Source: Catellatospora citrea (lineage in GTDB: Bacteria; Actinomycetota; Actinomycetes; Mycobacteriales; Micromonosporaceae). From it: a stretch of 64,000 nt of DNA. Positions 52,080 through 61,555 of the stretch are shown piece by piece (positions within the stretch are counted from its first letter, which is position 1; each line of letters opens with the position of its first letter). The notes beneath the pieces were generated by a model that saw only the letters and a list, made by a program, of their open reading frames with translations, was not told the origin of the DNA and ran no database searches. The stretch spans positions 8,804,001-8,868,000 of the forward strand of contig NZ_RAPR01000001.1 of assembly GCF_003610235.1 (NCBI RefSeq), read 5' to 3'. A program made the position numbers and the translations under genes.

Positions 52080-52616
52080 ATGTCTACACCCGACAAGTCC
52101 CCGTTCCTCGACGATGACCTCACCCCGTCTGTCCGCGCCTTCCGCGCCACCCTCTACCTGGCCCAACGGCTGCGATACCTGATGGACGAGCGGCTGCGGG
52201 CCGACGGCCTGACCACCCAGCAGGCCGCCCTGCTGACCCTCGTGGGCGCGCTCGGCACGCCCTCGCTCAAACAGGCCGCCGCCGGGCTGGGCAGCACCCA
52301 TCAGAACGTCGCCCAGCTGGTGCAGGCCCTGCAGCGCAAGGGCATGCTGGCGGTGCACGACGACCCGGCCGACGGCCGCCGCAAGCTGCTGTCGGTCACC
52401 GAAGCCAGCCGGTCCTACTGGGCCGCCCGCGACGACGGCGACCACGCCGCGGTCGCGACCTGGTTCACCGCCCTGTCGGCGGCCGAACTCGACACCTTCG
52501 CCGCGCTCGCCGAGCGCCTGGTGTCCGCCCTGGACCCGCGGGCCGACCGGATGCCGCGGCGCGACACCGAGCGGGCCGGGGCCGAGGCCGCCCGGCCGGG
52601 CGACAACCGTGGCTGA
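52080..52616 (+). CDS. MarR family transcriptional regulator
   Basis: The regulator has 178 residues. The winged HTH is LTTQQAALLTLVGALGTPSL, AAGLGSTHQNVAQLVQALQR, KGMLAVHDDPADGRRKLLSV, with the DPxDxR wing motif; the C-terminal helices form the dimer. It probably represses itself and the divergent glycosyltransferase by binding the palindrome between them. A ligand-responsive (phenolic/antibiotic) role is typical. It ends 9 bp before the convergent response-regulator stop. A TTG six bases upstream of ATG 52080 is not needed. Confidence 0.88.
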   Translation: MSTPDKSPFLDDDLTPSVRAFRATLYLAQRLRYLMDERLRADGLTTQQAALLTLVGALGTPSLKQAAAGLGSTHQNVAQLVQALQRKGMLAVHDDPADGRRKLLSVTEASRSYWAARDDGDHAAVATWFTALSAAELDTFAALAERLVSALDPRADRMPRRDTERAGAEAARPGDNRG

Positions 52617-52625
52617 CCCGTGCGC

Positions 52626-53257
<632 letters not shown>

Positions 53258-53261
<4 letters not shown>

Positions 53262-54391
53262 GCGGCGGCCCTCGGCAGTGTCGCAGACAGCAGCCAACCC
53301 GCGTCCGCTGGCCCGGCGTGCAACCGGCCGCCCAGCACCTCGACCCGCTCCCGCAGCCCGACCAGCCCGTGCCCGCCACCGGGCAGGCCCGGCGCCACGG
53401 GACCGCCGAAGTCATGCAGGTCGAAAGCGACCTCGTCACCGCCGAGCCGGATGGACAGTCGCGCCCGGGCGGCTGTGCCCGCATGCCGGGCCACGTTCGC
53501 CAGGCCCTCCTGGGTCAGCCGCAGCAGCGCCAGGGCCGTACGCGAGTCCAGCCGGATCACCTCCGGGTCGATGTCGGCCCGCACGCTCAGGCCGAGGCCG
53601 TTGCTGCGCTCCACCGCCGCCCGCAGGGCCACCGGCAGACCCTGCGGGTCGACGAAGAACACCTGCTGCGCGGTGCCCGGATCGCGCAGCACGGTGACCA
53701 GCTTGCGCAGGTCGGCCAGGGCGCTCGAACCGGTCGCGTGCACGTCGTCGAGCACCTGGCGCACCCGCGGGTCGTCCACCGGCAGCACGTCGCGCGCCAC
53801 CGCCACCCGCAGCACGATCGAGGCGACGTGGTGGGCCACCAGGTCGTGCAGCTCACGGGCGATGCTGGTGCGCTCGTCGGCCCGCACCCGCGTCTGCTCC
53901 TGCGCGGCGCGCGCGGCGGCCTGCCGGTTGAGCTCGCCCAGCGCCCGCACGTGCATGCCCAGCAGCAGTGGCGCGGCCACCGCGGCGGCGGCGCCGTAGA
54001 TCACGGTCTGCGGGGTGTCGACGAACTCGCTCCGGTCGGAGATGACGTGCCCGGCCAGGCCGAGGCACGGCCCGGCCCACACCCGCCAGCCGCCACGACG
54101 TGCGCCCAGCTCGAACATCGCCCAGGCCAGCCCCACCGTCGGCACGGTGTCGTTGTGCCCGCCGACGAGAGGGCCCACCCCGAGTGCCGCCGACGCGCCG
54201 ACCACGGCGGCGAACGGCCAGCGCACCCCGACATACCCGAACAGCAGCACGCCGATCGCCAAGGACAGGTCGACGGCGCTCATCGACCGGCCCTCCGGCG
54301 TCAGCGTGAGGTAGCCGACGCCGGTGACGCCCACGAGGGTGAGGCGGAACGCGGTGTACCGCTCCTCGAAAAGCCGTCCCACCCACAGCAT
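53258..54391 (-). CDS. Sensor histidine kinase (HisKA_3)
   Basis: The protein has 377 residues. The first 150 residues form about five hydrophobic segments (MLWVGRLFEERYTAFRLTLV; VVGASAALGVGPLVGGHND), followed by the H-box region SIARELHDLVAHHVASIVLR and an ATPase domain with TQEGLANVARHAGTAARARL and GHGLVGLRERVEVL. ATG 54391 is chosen: a TAGGAT -10 box ends 7 nt upstream, and ATG 54400 lies inside it. It overlaps the response regulator by 4 bp. It probably monitors a membrane signal together with the upstream membrane protein. Confidence 0.87.
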
Positions 54392-54398
54392 GGCGGCC

Positions 54399-54404
54399 AT
54401 CCTA
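54399..54404 (-). promoter_or_regulatory. -10 box that contains the upstream gene's stop codon
   Basis: TAGGAT on the minus strand ends 7 nt before ATG 54391. Its first three bases are the TAG stop of the membrane-protein gene (54402-54404). Confidence 0.5.
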
Positions 54405-55346
54405 ACCGGACACCCGCGCCCGCGGCCGCCACGCGACCAGGCCGGCGGCCGCGGTGGCCACGAGCAGCCCTCCCGCCACCACCAGCGTGAGCGCGTCCGG
54501 GGCCAGCAGCGGCTGGCCGCGCAACGCCTGGCAGGTCACCAGGACGAGCAGCCCGGCATAGCCGAACGAGAACACGAACACCAGCCGGGTACGCCGCGCC
54601 ACGTCCGCGACCAGCGTCGGCAGCAGCATCGCGAACAGCAGCACCGCCTGCAGCCCGTGGATGCCGACGAAGTGCCCGATCCGCAGGTCACCGCCCGTGG
54701 TGCTCCAACCCGTCAGCGGCATGCCCGGTCCACCGTCGCTCACCCCGACCGCGTGCGCGCCCATCAGCGTCTCCACGCCCTGCTCGTCGAGCGCCAGTTG
54801 CTCCGCCGTGGGCACCACCATGGTGAACCCCTGCAGCAGACCCAGCAGCAGCAGAAGCATGCCCAGCCGGACGGCCCAGGCGGAGGCCCGGTCGGGCATC
54901 CCGTCGCGCCAGAGCAACACCGTCAGCACGACGGTCGCCACCCACAGCACGACGATCGTCATGCCCATGGCCCGCCACAGCGCCTCGTCCAGCGGCGTGG
55001 CCTCGTTGTAGTGGCTGGCCCGGCCACGTGCCGCCTGCAACACGATGATCCCGACCTCCAGCAGGGCCATGACCACGATGACGCATGTCGCCCAGCGGGC
55101 GGCCCGGTGCCCGCGGCGCAGGTGACCGAGCAGCCAGGCCAACGTCAAGCCGTAGACCGCGATCGAGACGGCGAACTTCGCCGGTTTCAGCCAGACGGGC
55201 TGCCCGCCGACGGTGCGGTCGTCGACGACCAGACCGAGTGCGGCGACCACGAGCACGGCCGCCATGACGGCGGACAGCCAGCCGAGGGCGCGGCTGCCGA
55301 GGAGCGCTTTGCGCAGGACAGCGGCGGTGCGCGAGAGAGGATTCAT
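54402..55346 (-). CDS. Polytopic membrane protein upstream of two-component system
   Basis: The protein has 314 residues and about eight TMs. Histidines lie at the ends of helices in GRASHYNEATPLDEALWRAM and GGDLRIGHFVGIHGLQAVLL, positions that could bind heme or a metal; this is inference only. No named family. It may serve the kinase encoded directly downstream as partner or target: its stop is part of the kinase promoter. Start ATG 55346; the last helix ends before WRPRARVSG. Confidence 0.65.
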   Translation of the reverse strand: MNPLSRTAAVLRKALLGSRALGWLSAVMAAVLVVAALGLVVDDRTVGGQPVWLKPAKFAVSIAVYGLTLAWLLGHLRRGHRAARWATCVIVVMALLEVGIIVLQAARGRASHYNEATPLDEALWRAMGMTIVVLWVATVVLTVLLWRDGMPDRASAWAVRLGMLLLLLGLLQGFTMVVPTAEQLALDEQGVETLMGAHAVGVSDGGPGMPLTGWSTTGGDLRIGHFVGIHGLQAVLLFAMLLPTLVADVARRTRLVFVFSFGYAGLLVLVTCQALRGQPLLAPDALTLVVAGGLLVATAAAGLVAWRPRARVSG

Positions 55347-55488
55347 GCCCTCGACGCTCGCGTACCCGGCGCCGCCACGACTCCTGCCGTGAGGCCGGAT
55401 CGCCCTCCTGCCACCGGCCGGGCCTCCTCCGACAGCAGGAGGACCGATCGGCCGGTCTGTCGCCGCCGACGGCGGCGTGCTCAGCGCG

Positions 55489-56601
55489 TCAGGCGCTCGC
55501 CTCCGGCTGGGCCGGAACCGTCATCCTGGCGGTGAGCTGGGTCAGCGTGTCCGCGAGCTGGCCGACCTGGCCGGTCAGCTCATCGACCCGCGCCCGCAGC
55601 GCCACGGCCTCGGCGACGGCCGCGTCCCGCTGCACGGTCAGCACGGTGACGTCGGTCTGCCGCTGCTGTGCCAGCGTCTCCGTGGCCGCCCGGGCGGCCT
55701 CCGCGATCGCGATCGCGCCCTGTGCCGTGGCAAGCTCGGCCCGCAGCACCGTGAGCTGCCGCGCGTGCTCCTGGCGTACGGCCGCGGTCTCGGCCTGGGC
55801 GGCGGCGGTCTGCTGCTGCGCCTTGACCAGCTCGACCTTCGAGGCCTCGGCCTCGCGCCCGGCCTCCTCCGCGGCGGCGCGGGCCAGGTCGAACGCGGCC
55901 TGCACCTGGTCGGCGGCGGCTCGGGTGGCGTCGCGGTCGCGGTAGGCCTCGACGCGCAGCGCCTCCGCGGCGGAGTGGTCCCGCCGGGCGGAGTCGCGTT
56001 CGTCGATCGCCGCGACGGCGGCACGTGCCGACTCGGCAGCCGCGGCGGCGGCCTGCTCGGCCGAGACGCGCTGCTCCGCGGCTCGGGCCTCGGCGGCCGC
56101 GACCGCCGTCTGGGCGGCTTCGCGGGCCTCCCGGACCGCCGTCTCGGCACGCCCCTCGGCCTCGCGCACCGCCAGGTCGGCGTCGGCTTTGGTACGGGCC
56201 GCCGTGTCGATGGACTCCCGAGCGATCCGGGCGGCGCGTTCGGCCTCACGGCGGGCCTCGTCGCGTTCGGTGTGCGCGCCCGCGACCTGGTGCGCGGCCT
56301 CAGCCCGGACCTCGGCGAGCTGGCGTTCCACGCCGGTGGGGGAGAGCTCGGCCTCCAGCGCCTCGGCGAGCGTCTCGGCGACCTGCTCCAGCTTCTCGAC
56401 GACCTCGTACGCCTTGGCGACCTGCCCGGCCAGGCCGGGGGAGTTGCGGTGGCGCAGCCGGCTGTTGCGGGCGGCGGACTGGCAGGCCCCGTCGTTGTCG
56501 CGGCAGTAGCGGAACGGCCGCCCCGCGGCGGCACGCTGGGTGACCGGCTTGCCGCAGTATGCGCAGGGCCGGGTCGCTTCATCGGTGTGCGGCGTGGACA
56601 T
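55489..56601 (-). CDS. Zinc-finger plus long coiled-coil protein
   Basis: The protein has 370 residues. Residues 12-45 hold CAYCGKPVTQRAAAGRPFRY and CRDNDGACQSAARNSRLRHR, a CxxC...C...C zinc finger. About 300 residues of Ala/Glu-rich heptads follow (AEARAAEQRVSAEQAAAAAA, RARVDELTGQVGQLADTLTQ), predicted continuous coiled coil. The layout recalls KfrA-like or plasmid/chromosome-partition coiled-coil DNA-binding proteins in Streptomyces and relatives. ATG 56601 is preferred to the upstream start. It is a single-gene unit. Confidence 0.72.
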   Translation of the reverse strand: MSTPHTDEATRPCAYCGKPVTQRAAAGRPFRYCRDNDGACQSAARNSRLRHRNSPGLAGQVAKAYEVVEKLEQVAETLAEALEAELSPTGVERQLAEVRAEAAHQVAGAHTERDEARREAERAARIARESIDTAARTKADADLAVREAEGRAETAVREAREAAQTAVAAAEARAAEQRVSAEQAAAAAAESARAAVAAIDERDSARRDHSAAEALRVEAYRDRDATRAAADQVQAAFDLARAAAEEAGREAEASKVELVKAQQQTAAAQAETAAVRQEHARQLTVLRAELATAQGAIAIAEAARAATETLAQQRQTDVTVLTVQRDAAVAEAVALRARVDELTGQVGQLADTLTQLTARMTVPAQPEASA

Positions 56602-56636
56602 CAACTGCGCAGCGTAGCCGCTGACCGCCAGGCACG

Positions 56637-56774
56637 GTGCCAAGGGCTCGCGCCAACCGCCCGGACGCCCCTACGCTGAGCCCGAATCGCGACGAGGCGC
56701 TGCTGGCGTACGCCCGAAGCTCGTTCGAGGTCGAGGACTTCCACGTGGTCGGCGTCGGCGAGTTCCAGTTTTAG
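56637..56774 (+). pseudogene. Possible remnant or microprotein with a coding-like end
   Basis: A 45-codon frame from GTG 56637 to TAG 56774 ends RDEALLAYARSSFEVEDFHV then VGVGEFQF, which looks like a genuine protein C terminus. The N-terminal 15 residues do not, and no upstream coding continues beyond the TGA at 56622. It may be the tail of a decayed gene. The rest of the gap up to 57028 (about 250 bp) holds no other gene that I can support. Confidence 0.3.
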
Positions 56775-57016
56775 TCGCTGACCCTGCGCCGGGCGCACTG
56801 AGCGATCAGCCGCCCTGCGACGGTCACGGGTGTGACCTCATTGTTGTCCGCTGAACTGCCCATGACGACAGGCTTCGCCCGGCTCGCGCCTTGAGGGGTT
56901 GGTCGGGCGATCTGTCCGTGTCCGGCCCGGGCCGGGCCCACGAGGCGACCGGGGATGGCCGTGTTTCGCCTGGTGGGGGCGATGGTCGCGGCGGCTTTGC
57001 GCGGCGCGGAGGCTGG

Positions 57017-57022
57017 TAGCCT
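57017..57022 (+). promoter_or_regulatory. -10 box for leaderless HAD gene
   Basis: TAGCCT ends 6 nt before GTG 57029, with no ribosome-binding site. Confidence 0.48.
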
Positions 57023-57028
57023 TCGGCC

Positions 57029-57721
57029 GTGCCCGGGACCATTCTGTTCGACCTGTTCCATACGCTGCTCGACGGTGCGGATGCGCAGCGTGACCAGGTC
57101 GTGGCGAAGATGGGTGAGATCGTCGGCGTGAAACCGGCGGCACTGGTGCAGGCGTATCACGACACGTGGAGCGTCCGGCTCGTGCGATGGTCCGCGGAGG
57201 AGACGGTGCGCCTGCTGGCCGAGGCGGTCGGTGGTGACCCGTCGCCGGAGCAGGTGAAGCGGGCGGCCGCGCTGCGGATGGAGCTGGCGTCCTGGCTGCT
57301 GAACTCCGCGCCGGCCGGCACGCTGGTGGCGCTGGACGGGTTACGTGCGGCGGGCTGGCGGCTCGGGCTGGTCAGCAACGCGACGGCCGAGGTCGCCGAG
57401 GCGTGGCCGAGTTCGGGTCTGTCGCGGCGGTTCGACGCGGCGGTGTTCTCGTGCACGGCCGGGGTGGCGAAGCCGGACCCGCGGATCTACCGGGCGGCCA
57501 CGGCGGCGCTGGAGGTCGCGCCGCAGGGGTGTGTGTTCGTCGGCGACGGAGCGGACGGCGAGCTGGCCGGTGCCGCCGCCGTCGGGCTGACCGTGGTGCG
57601 TACGGCGGAGTTCGTGGACCGGTCCGGGGTGTGGTCGGGGCCGGTGGTGGGTTCGCTGGCGGAGCTGGCCGAGCTGCTGGGTGAGGCGCCGGTCGGGCGA
57701 GACGTGACCAGCGCGGCCTGA
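57029..57721 (+). CDS. HAD family hydrolase
   Basis: The enzyme has 230 residues. Motif I is TILFDLFHTLLDG, with Phe-His in place of the second Asp of DxD, which reduces the usual phosphatase signature. Motif II is LGLVSNATAEVAE, motif III the Lys in AGVAKPDPRIYRAATAALEV and motif IV the acidic VFVGDGADGELAGAAAVG. It could be a haloacid dehalogenase-type hydrolase rather than a classical phosphatase. The cap is helical (residues about 20-90). It is a single gene with a leaderless start. Confidence 0.85.
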   Translation: MPGTILFDLFHTLLDGADAQRDQVVAKMGEIVGVKPAALVQAYHDTWSVRLVRWSAEETVRLLAEAVGGDPSPEQVKRAAALRMELASWLLNSAPAGTLVALDGLRAAGWRLGLVSNATAEVAEAWPSSGLSRRFDAAVFSCTAGVAKPDPRIYRAATAALEVAPQGCVFVGDGADGELAGAAAVGLTVVRTAEFVDRSGVWSGPVVGSLAELAELLGEAPVGRDVTSAA

Positions 57722-57804
57722 CGTCGCGCGGCGCTTTCGTGGCCGGTCGACCGGCTGGTCGCGGGCTCAGGTCGTCGGCCGCGTGCACCGGTGCGGATGC
57801 AGGG

Positions 57805-59034
57805 TCAGGTCGTGGACTGCGCGGGCGCGTGCACCGGCGCGGGTGCGGGGTGCAGGGTCCGCGGTGAGCGCTGCCGGTGGGCGACGGCGAAGGACAGCAG
57901 GCCCATGGCGAGCGCGACGAACGCGGCGATGGCGTACAGGCGGGACAGCGGGGTGCCGGCGCTGACGAGCGGGCCGGCGCCGAAGGCGGCGATGCCGTAG
58001 CCGAGCTGGTAGGCGGCGATGACGCCGCCGGCGACGGCGGCGGAGAAGCCGGTGAGTTCGCCCTGGCCGAAGCTGATGGTGAGCGGGAGCAGGGCGGAGC
58101 AGCACAGCCCGGCGGCGCCGAAGGCGATGACGCCTTGGACGGTGTGACCGTGGGGCAGGCTGGCGATGATGCCGAAGACGCCGGCGAGGGCGAAGGGCAG
58201 CAGGTGGAAGGTGGCGCGGGCGGGCAGCCACCGGGTGACGCCGGCGAACAGGAGCCGGCCGAGGGTGACCATGGTCCAGAACGCGGTGAGCGCGAGCGCG
58301 GCGGTGGTGGCGGAGGCGCCGACGCTGGTCGTCATGTCGAGTTGGGCCCAGTTGCCGTTGACGGTTTCGCAGATGCCGTAGAGCAGGGCGAAGGCGGCGT
58401 AGAGCCAGAACCGGGCGGGCATGCGGCCGCCCGCGGTGGTGGCGGCGGCGCGGGCGCCGGTGTGCATGGGCAGCCGGACGCTGACCGCGAGCAGGGCGAT
58501 GAGCAGCAGGGTCGACAGAATGGGTAGGCCCCACCAGAAGCCGAGGCCGACGAAGAGGGCGACGAAGACGGGTGCGAGGGCGGTGCCGAGGCCGAGCAGG
58601 GCGTTGAGGATGAGGACGGCTTTGTCGACGGCGGTGGGGTGGAACGCGGCGGCGAGCGAGTTGAGGGCGGGCACGGCGAGGCCGAAGCCCGCGCCGAGGA
58701 ATGCGGTGGCCGCGAGCAGCAGCGGGTAGGCGAGGTTCTGCTGGTGCATGGCGGCGGCGCTGGTGAGCAGCAGCACCATGGCGGCCAGGGAGCAGGCGAG
58801 GCCCGCGAGGTAGACGGCGTGGGTGCCGTGGCGGCGGGCGAGCCCGGCGCCGGCCAGTGCTGCGGCGATGGCGGCGACGACCTGCGGGGCGAACATGGCC
58901 CCGTACTGGGCGCTGGTCAGGCCGTAGTGGGCGGGGTCGGTGAGGATCGTGCTGAGGGCCGGGATGGTGACCAGGACGATGCCCTGCACGACCCCGGCGA
59001 CGTCGACGACGGTGGTCTGGGTGCGGGTGGCCAT
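57805..59034 (-). CDS. MFS transporter of the GH15-GMC-SCP2 operon
   Basis: The protein has 409 residues and twelve hydrophobic helices. The start region is VDVAGVVQGIVLVTIPALST; LARRHGTHAVYLAGLACSLA is the loop 2-3 region and the C-terminal half begins RFWLYAAFALLYGICETVNG. FGLAVPALNSLAAAFHP in TM5 and GICETVNGNW are close to the actinobacterial and cyanobacterial 'MFS transporter' associated with carbohydrate clusters. ATG 59034 shares its A with the last base of the debranching gene's TGA. It is the last gene of the operon and may export its product. Confidence 0.83.
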   Translation of the reverse strand: MATRTQTTVVDVAGVVQGIVLVTIPALSTILTDPAHYGLTSAQYGAMFAPQVVAAIAAALAGAGLARRHGTHAVYLAGLACSLAAMVLLLTSAAAMHQQNLAYPLLLAATAFLGAGFGLAVPALNSLAAAFHPTAVDKAVLILNALLGLGTALAPVFVALFVGLGFWWGLPILSTLLLIALLAVSVRLPMHTGARAAATTAGGRMPARFWLYAAFALLYGICETVNGNWAQLDMTTSVGASATTAALALTAFWTMVTLGRLLFAGVTRWLPARATFHLLPFALAGVFGIIASLPHGHTVQGVIAFGAAGLCCSALLPLTISFGQGELTGFSAAVAGGVIAAYQLGYGIAAFGAGPLVSAGTPLSRLYAIAAFVALAMGLLSFAVAHRQRSPRTLHPAPAPVHAPAQSTT

Positions 59035-61193
59035 CAGGATTCGCGCCGGTTGACGAGGGTTTGCAGGGTGGACAGCTGGGGTCGCAGTTTGCGGAGGCGG
59101 TCGTCGGCGCGGACCTGCACGCGGCCGCGGCCGTAGGCGTCGCGGTGTCCCCAGCGGCCGGGGACGTCGAGCAGGGCGAGGTGGCCGATGCCGACGGGCA
59201 GGGCGGGGTCGACGACGAGGTGGTCGTCGACGGCCTGCAGGCCGAGCATGGTGCCGAGGAGCAGCAGCGGGGTGCCGGTGGACCAGGCCTGGGGGCTGCA
59301 GGCGGTGGGGTACGGGACGGGGTATTTGGTGACGGCGCGGTCGTAGCCGCAGAAGGCTTCGGGTAGGCGGCCGTTGAAGAACTCGGCGGCGTCGAGGATG
59401 CCGGCGGCGACGCGGGCGGCTTCGTTCTTGTAGCCGTAGCGGCGCAGGCCCCAGGCGATGAAGGAGTTGTCGAAGGGCCAGACGGTGCCGACGTGGTAGC
59501 CGACGGGGTTGTAGCGTTCCTCGCCCTCGGCGAGGGTGCGGATGCCCCAGCCGGAGTAGAGGCGGGGTCCGAGCAGGTGTTCGACGATGTGGTGGGCGCG
59601 GCGGCGTTCGACGATGCCGGACCAGAGCAGGTGGCCGATGTTGGAGGACAGGGTGTCGACCTGGGTGCCGTCGGCGTCGAGGGCGAGCGCGTAGTACTTG
59701 CGGTCCTCGATCCAGAAGTCGCGGTTGAAGCGGCGTTTGAGGTCGGCGGCTTCCTCGTCGAGCCGGTCGGCGAGGGTGGGGTCGTGCCAGACGGTGCGGG
59801 CCAGTCGGGCGGTGCGTTTCTTGGCGTCGTAGGCGTAGCCCTGCAGTTCGCAGGTGGCGCGGGGGAAGCCGGGCAGACGGCCGTCGGAGTACGAGATGGA
59901 GTCCCAGGAGTCCTTCCAGCACTGGTTCTCCAGGCCGGTGTCGGGGTTGCGGGTCTGGTACCAGACGTAGCCGTCGCCGCGCAGGTCGGCGTACTGGTCG
60001 ATCCAGTTGAGGGCGGCGCGGGCCTCGAATTCGAGGTCGCGGACGAGTTTGGTGTCGCCGCTCCAGCGTTCGTACTCGTCGAGCAGGATGAGGAACAGGG
60101 CGGTGCTGTCGGCGGAGCCGTAGTAGGGGGAGTGGGGTCGTTCCTCGAAGGCGGTGAGTTCGCCGTAGCGCATCTCGTGAAGGATCTTGCCGGGGTCTTC
60201 GTCACGGAAGTCGTCGATACGGCTGCCTTGGCGGGCGCCGAGTTCGGCGAGCGTGGTGGCGGCCAGCGACGGGGCGTAGGGCAGGGCCTGCAGGCTGGTG
60301 AGGATGCTGTCGCGGCCGAACATGGTCATGAACCAGGGCAGGCCGGCGGCGGGCAGGGTGCGCTCGCCGGAGGTCATGGGGGCGAAGCGCAGCGCGGCGA
60401 GGTCGGTGAGGCTGCGCCGGTAGGTGTGTTTGAGGGGTTCCCAGTCGCATTCGAGTTTCGGGGCCCCGGCGATCCATTCGTCGAGGTCTTCCTCCATGTC
60501 CTTGCGGGTGTGCCCGGTCTCGGTGCGGGCGGTGACGCGCTGGTTGGCGGCCCAGCCCCACAGGGAGCAGCGCACGTGCAGGTCGGTGGTCCAGCTGCTG
60601 TGCCCGCCGAGGTGCACGGTGTAGGTCACGCCGTGTTGGTCGATGGCGGCGGCGGGGGCGTCGGCGGTCTGGCCGTGTGCGTCGACGTGGGTGGAGGTGG
60701 CGGTGTTGATGAGGGTCTCGCGGCGGTAGGTCTCGCGTTCGTAGCCGAGCAGGAGCAGGTTGTCGTCGATGCGGGTGTAGTACTTGCCCTTCTTCTTGAG
60801 GTGGTCCTTGACCTCGAACAGGTCGGCGAAGTCGGCGGCGGCGTCCAGGCGCAGGGTGAGGTTCACGGGGGTGGCGCTGTGGTTGAGGATGGTGAGTTCC
60901 TCGCGGAAGCCGTCGACGACTTCGCGGCGGCGGATGACGGACAGGGTGGCGTCGACGTAGACGGTGCCGGTGCCGGGGACGAGGAAGAACCGGGTTTCGA
61001 AGTAGTGCAGGTCGTCGGTGGACAGCGGGTTGAGGCGGTGGCCGTCGAGGGTGAGGACCCAGCGGGACAGGTAGCGGGTGTCCCAGGAGAACAGGCCGTT
61101 GGGTTCGGTGGGTGAGGCGTCGATGTCGCCGGCGGTGTCGCTGACGACGAACGTGTTGCCGTCGAGGGTGCTGACAGAGCCGGTGGTGGTCAT
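59034..61193 (-). CDS. Amylo-alpha-1,6-glucosidase (glycogen debranching enzyme family)
   Basis: The enzyme has 719 residues. The N-terminal GDE_N_bis domain (about 5-215) starts TLDGNTFVVSDTAGD and has GLFSWDTRYLSRWVL; the (alpha/alpha)6 catalytic domain (about 275-690) shows LPWFMTMFGRDSILTSLQ, NQCWKDSWDSISY and PVGYHVGTVWPFDNS, where the acidic residues of GRDS and CWKDSWDS are the likely catalytic pair. It probably hydrolyses alpha-glucosidic branch points in a glycan inside the cell, as there is no signal peptide. It overlaps both neighbours (ATGA upstream, TGATG downstream). Confidence 0.88.
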   Translation of the reverse strand: MTTTGSVSTLDGNTFVVSDTAGDIDASPTEPNGLFSWDTRYLSRWVLTLDGHRLNPLSTDDLHYFETRFFLVPGTGTVYVDATLSVIRRREVVDGFREELTILNHSATPVNLTLRLDAAADFADLFEVKDHLKKKGKYYTRIDDNLLLLGYERETYRRETLINTATSTHVDAHGQTADAPAAAIDQHGVTYTVHLGGHSSWTTDLHVRCSLWGWAANQRVTARTETGHTRKDMEEDLDEWIAGAPKLECDWEPLKHTYRRSLTDLAALRFAPMTSGERTLPAAGLPWFMTMFGRDSILTSLQALPYAPSLAATTLAELGARQGSRIDDFRDEDPGKILHEMRYGELTAFEERPHSPYYGSADSTALFLILLDEYERWSGDTKLVRDLEFEARAALNWIDQYADLRGDGYVWYQTRNPDTGLENQCWKDSWDSISYSDGRLPGFPRATCELQGYAYDAKKRTARLARTVWHDPTLADRLDEEAADLKRRFNRDFWIEDRKYYALALDADGTQVDTLSSNIGHLLWSGIVERRRAHHIVEHLLGPRLYSGWGIRTLAEGEERYNPVGYHVGTVWPFDNSFIAWGLRRYGYKNEAARVAAGILDAAEFFNGRLPEAFCGYDRAVTKYPVPYPTACSPQAWSTGTPLLLLGTMLGLQAVDDHLVVDPALPVGIGHLALLDVPGRWGHRDAYGRGRVQVRADDRLRKLRPQLSTLQTLVNRRES

Positions 61194-61555
61194 TTGCGGT
61201 GCCTCCGGGTTGTCGGTGCGGGCTGCGGTGGCCGCCCGGGGAACAGCCGTTGGAGCATGACGATGAGGTGCAGTTCGCCTTCGACGTCGATCTGGCCGCG
61301 GAGCACGGCGGCCATGGTGTTGACCTGGCCGGTGACCATGCCGTCGAACAGCGTCTTGGCGACGTGCACGACGCAGTCGGCGTGTTCGCTGCCGCGGCTG
61401 ACCTCGATGTGGCCCTTGTCGATGGTGACGCGCCAGTGTTCGGCGTGGCCGTCGCTGCCGAGGTCGAAGCGGATGGTGCCCGAGGTGGCGCGCAGCAGCG
61501 GGTAGCGGCCGTGTTCGCCGAGGTTGTGGAAGTAGTCGGCGGTGGGGTCGCTCAC
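61190..61555 (-). CDS. SCP2 sterol-binding domain protein
   Basis: The protein has 121 residues, a single SCP2 domain: GTIRFDLGSDGHAEHWRVTI, then DKGHIEVSRGSEHADCVVHV, AKTLFDGMVTGQVNTMAAVL and RGQIDVEGELHLIVMLQRLF. The domain encloses a hydrophobic pocket that binds lipid or a hydrophobic tail. Standing between a GMC oxidoreductase and a debranching enzyme, it could hold a lipid-linked or otherwise hydrophobic substrate of the pathway. GTG 61555 overlaps the GMC stop (GTGA), and its own stop overlaps the debranching start (ATGA). Confidence 0.88.
   Translation of the reverse strand: MSDPTADYFHNLGEHGRYPLLRATSGTIRFDLGSDGHAEHWRVTIDKGHIEVSRGSEHADCVVHVAKTLFDGMVTGQVNTMAAVLRGQIDVEGELHLIVMLQRLFPGRPPQPAPTTRRHRK

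Noticed and set aside
56771..57160. A 129-codon minus-strand frame between the coiled-coil and HAD genes
   Set aside because: No ribosome site or family features, Arg/Pro-rich composition, and it overlaps the real HAD start on the other strand.
57742..57755. Perfect palindrome GCCGGTCGACCGGC after the HAD gene
   Set aside because: It has no loop and no regulator nearby; GC-rich 14-bp palindromes are expected by chance often enough here to give it little weight.
57767..60205. An 812-codon minus-strand frame across the MFS and debranching genes
   Set aside because: It is in another frame of genuine genes with strong motifs, and its product is Pro/Thr/Ala/Arg-rich repeats.
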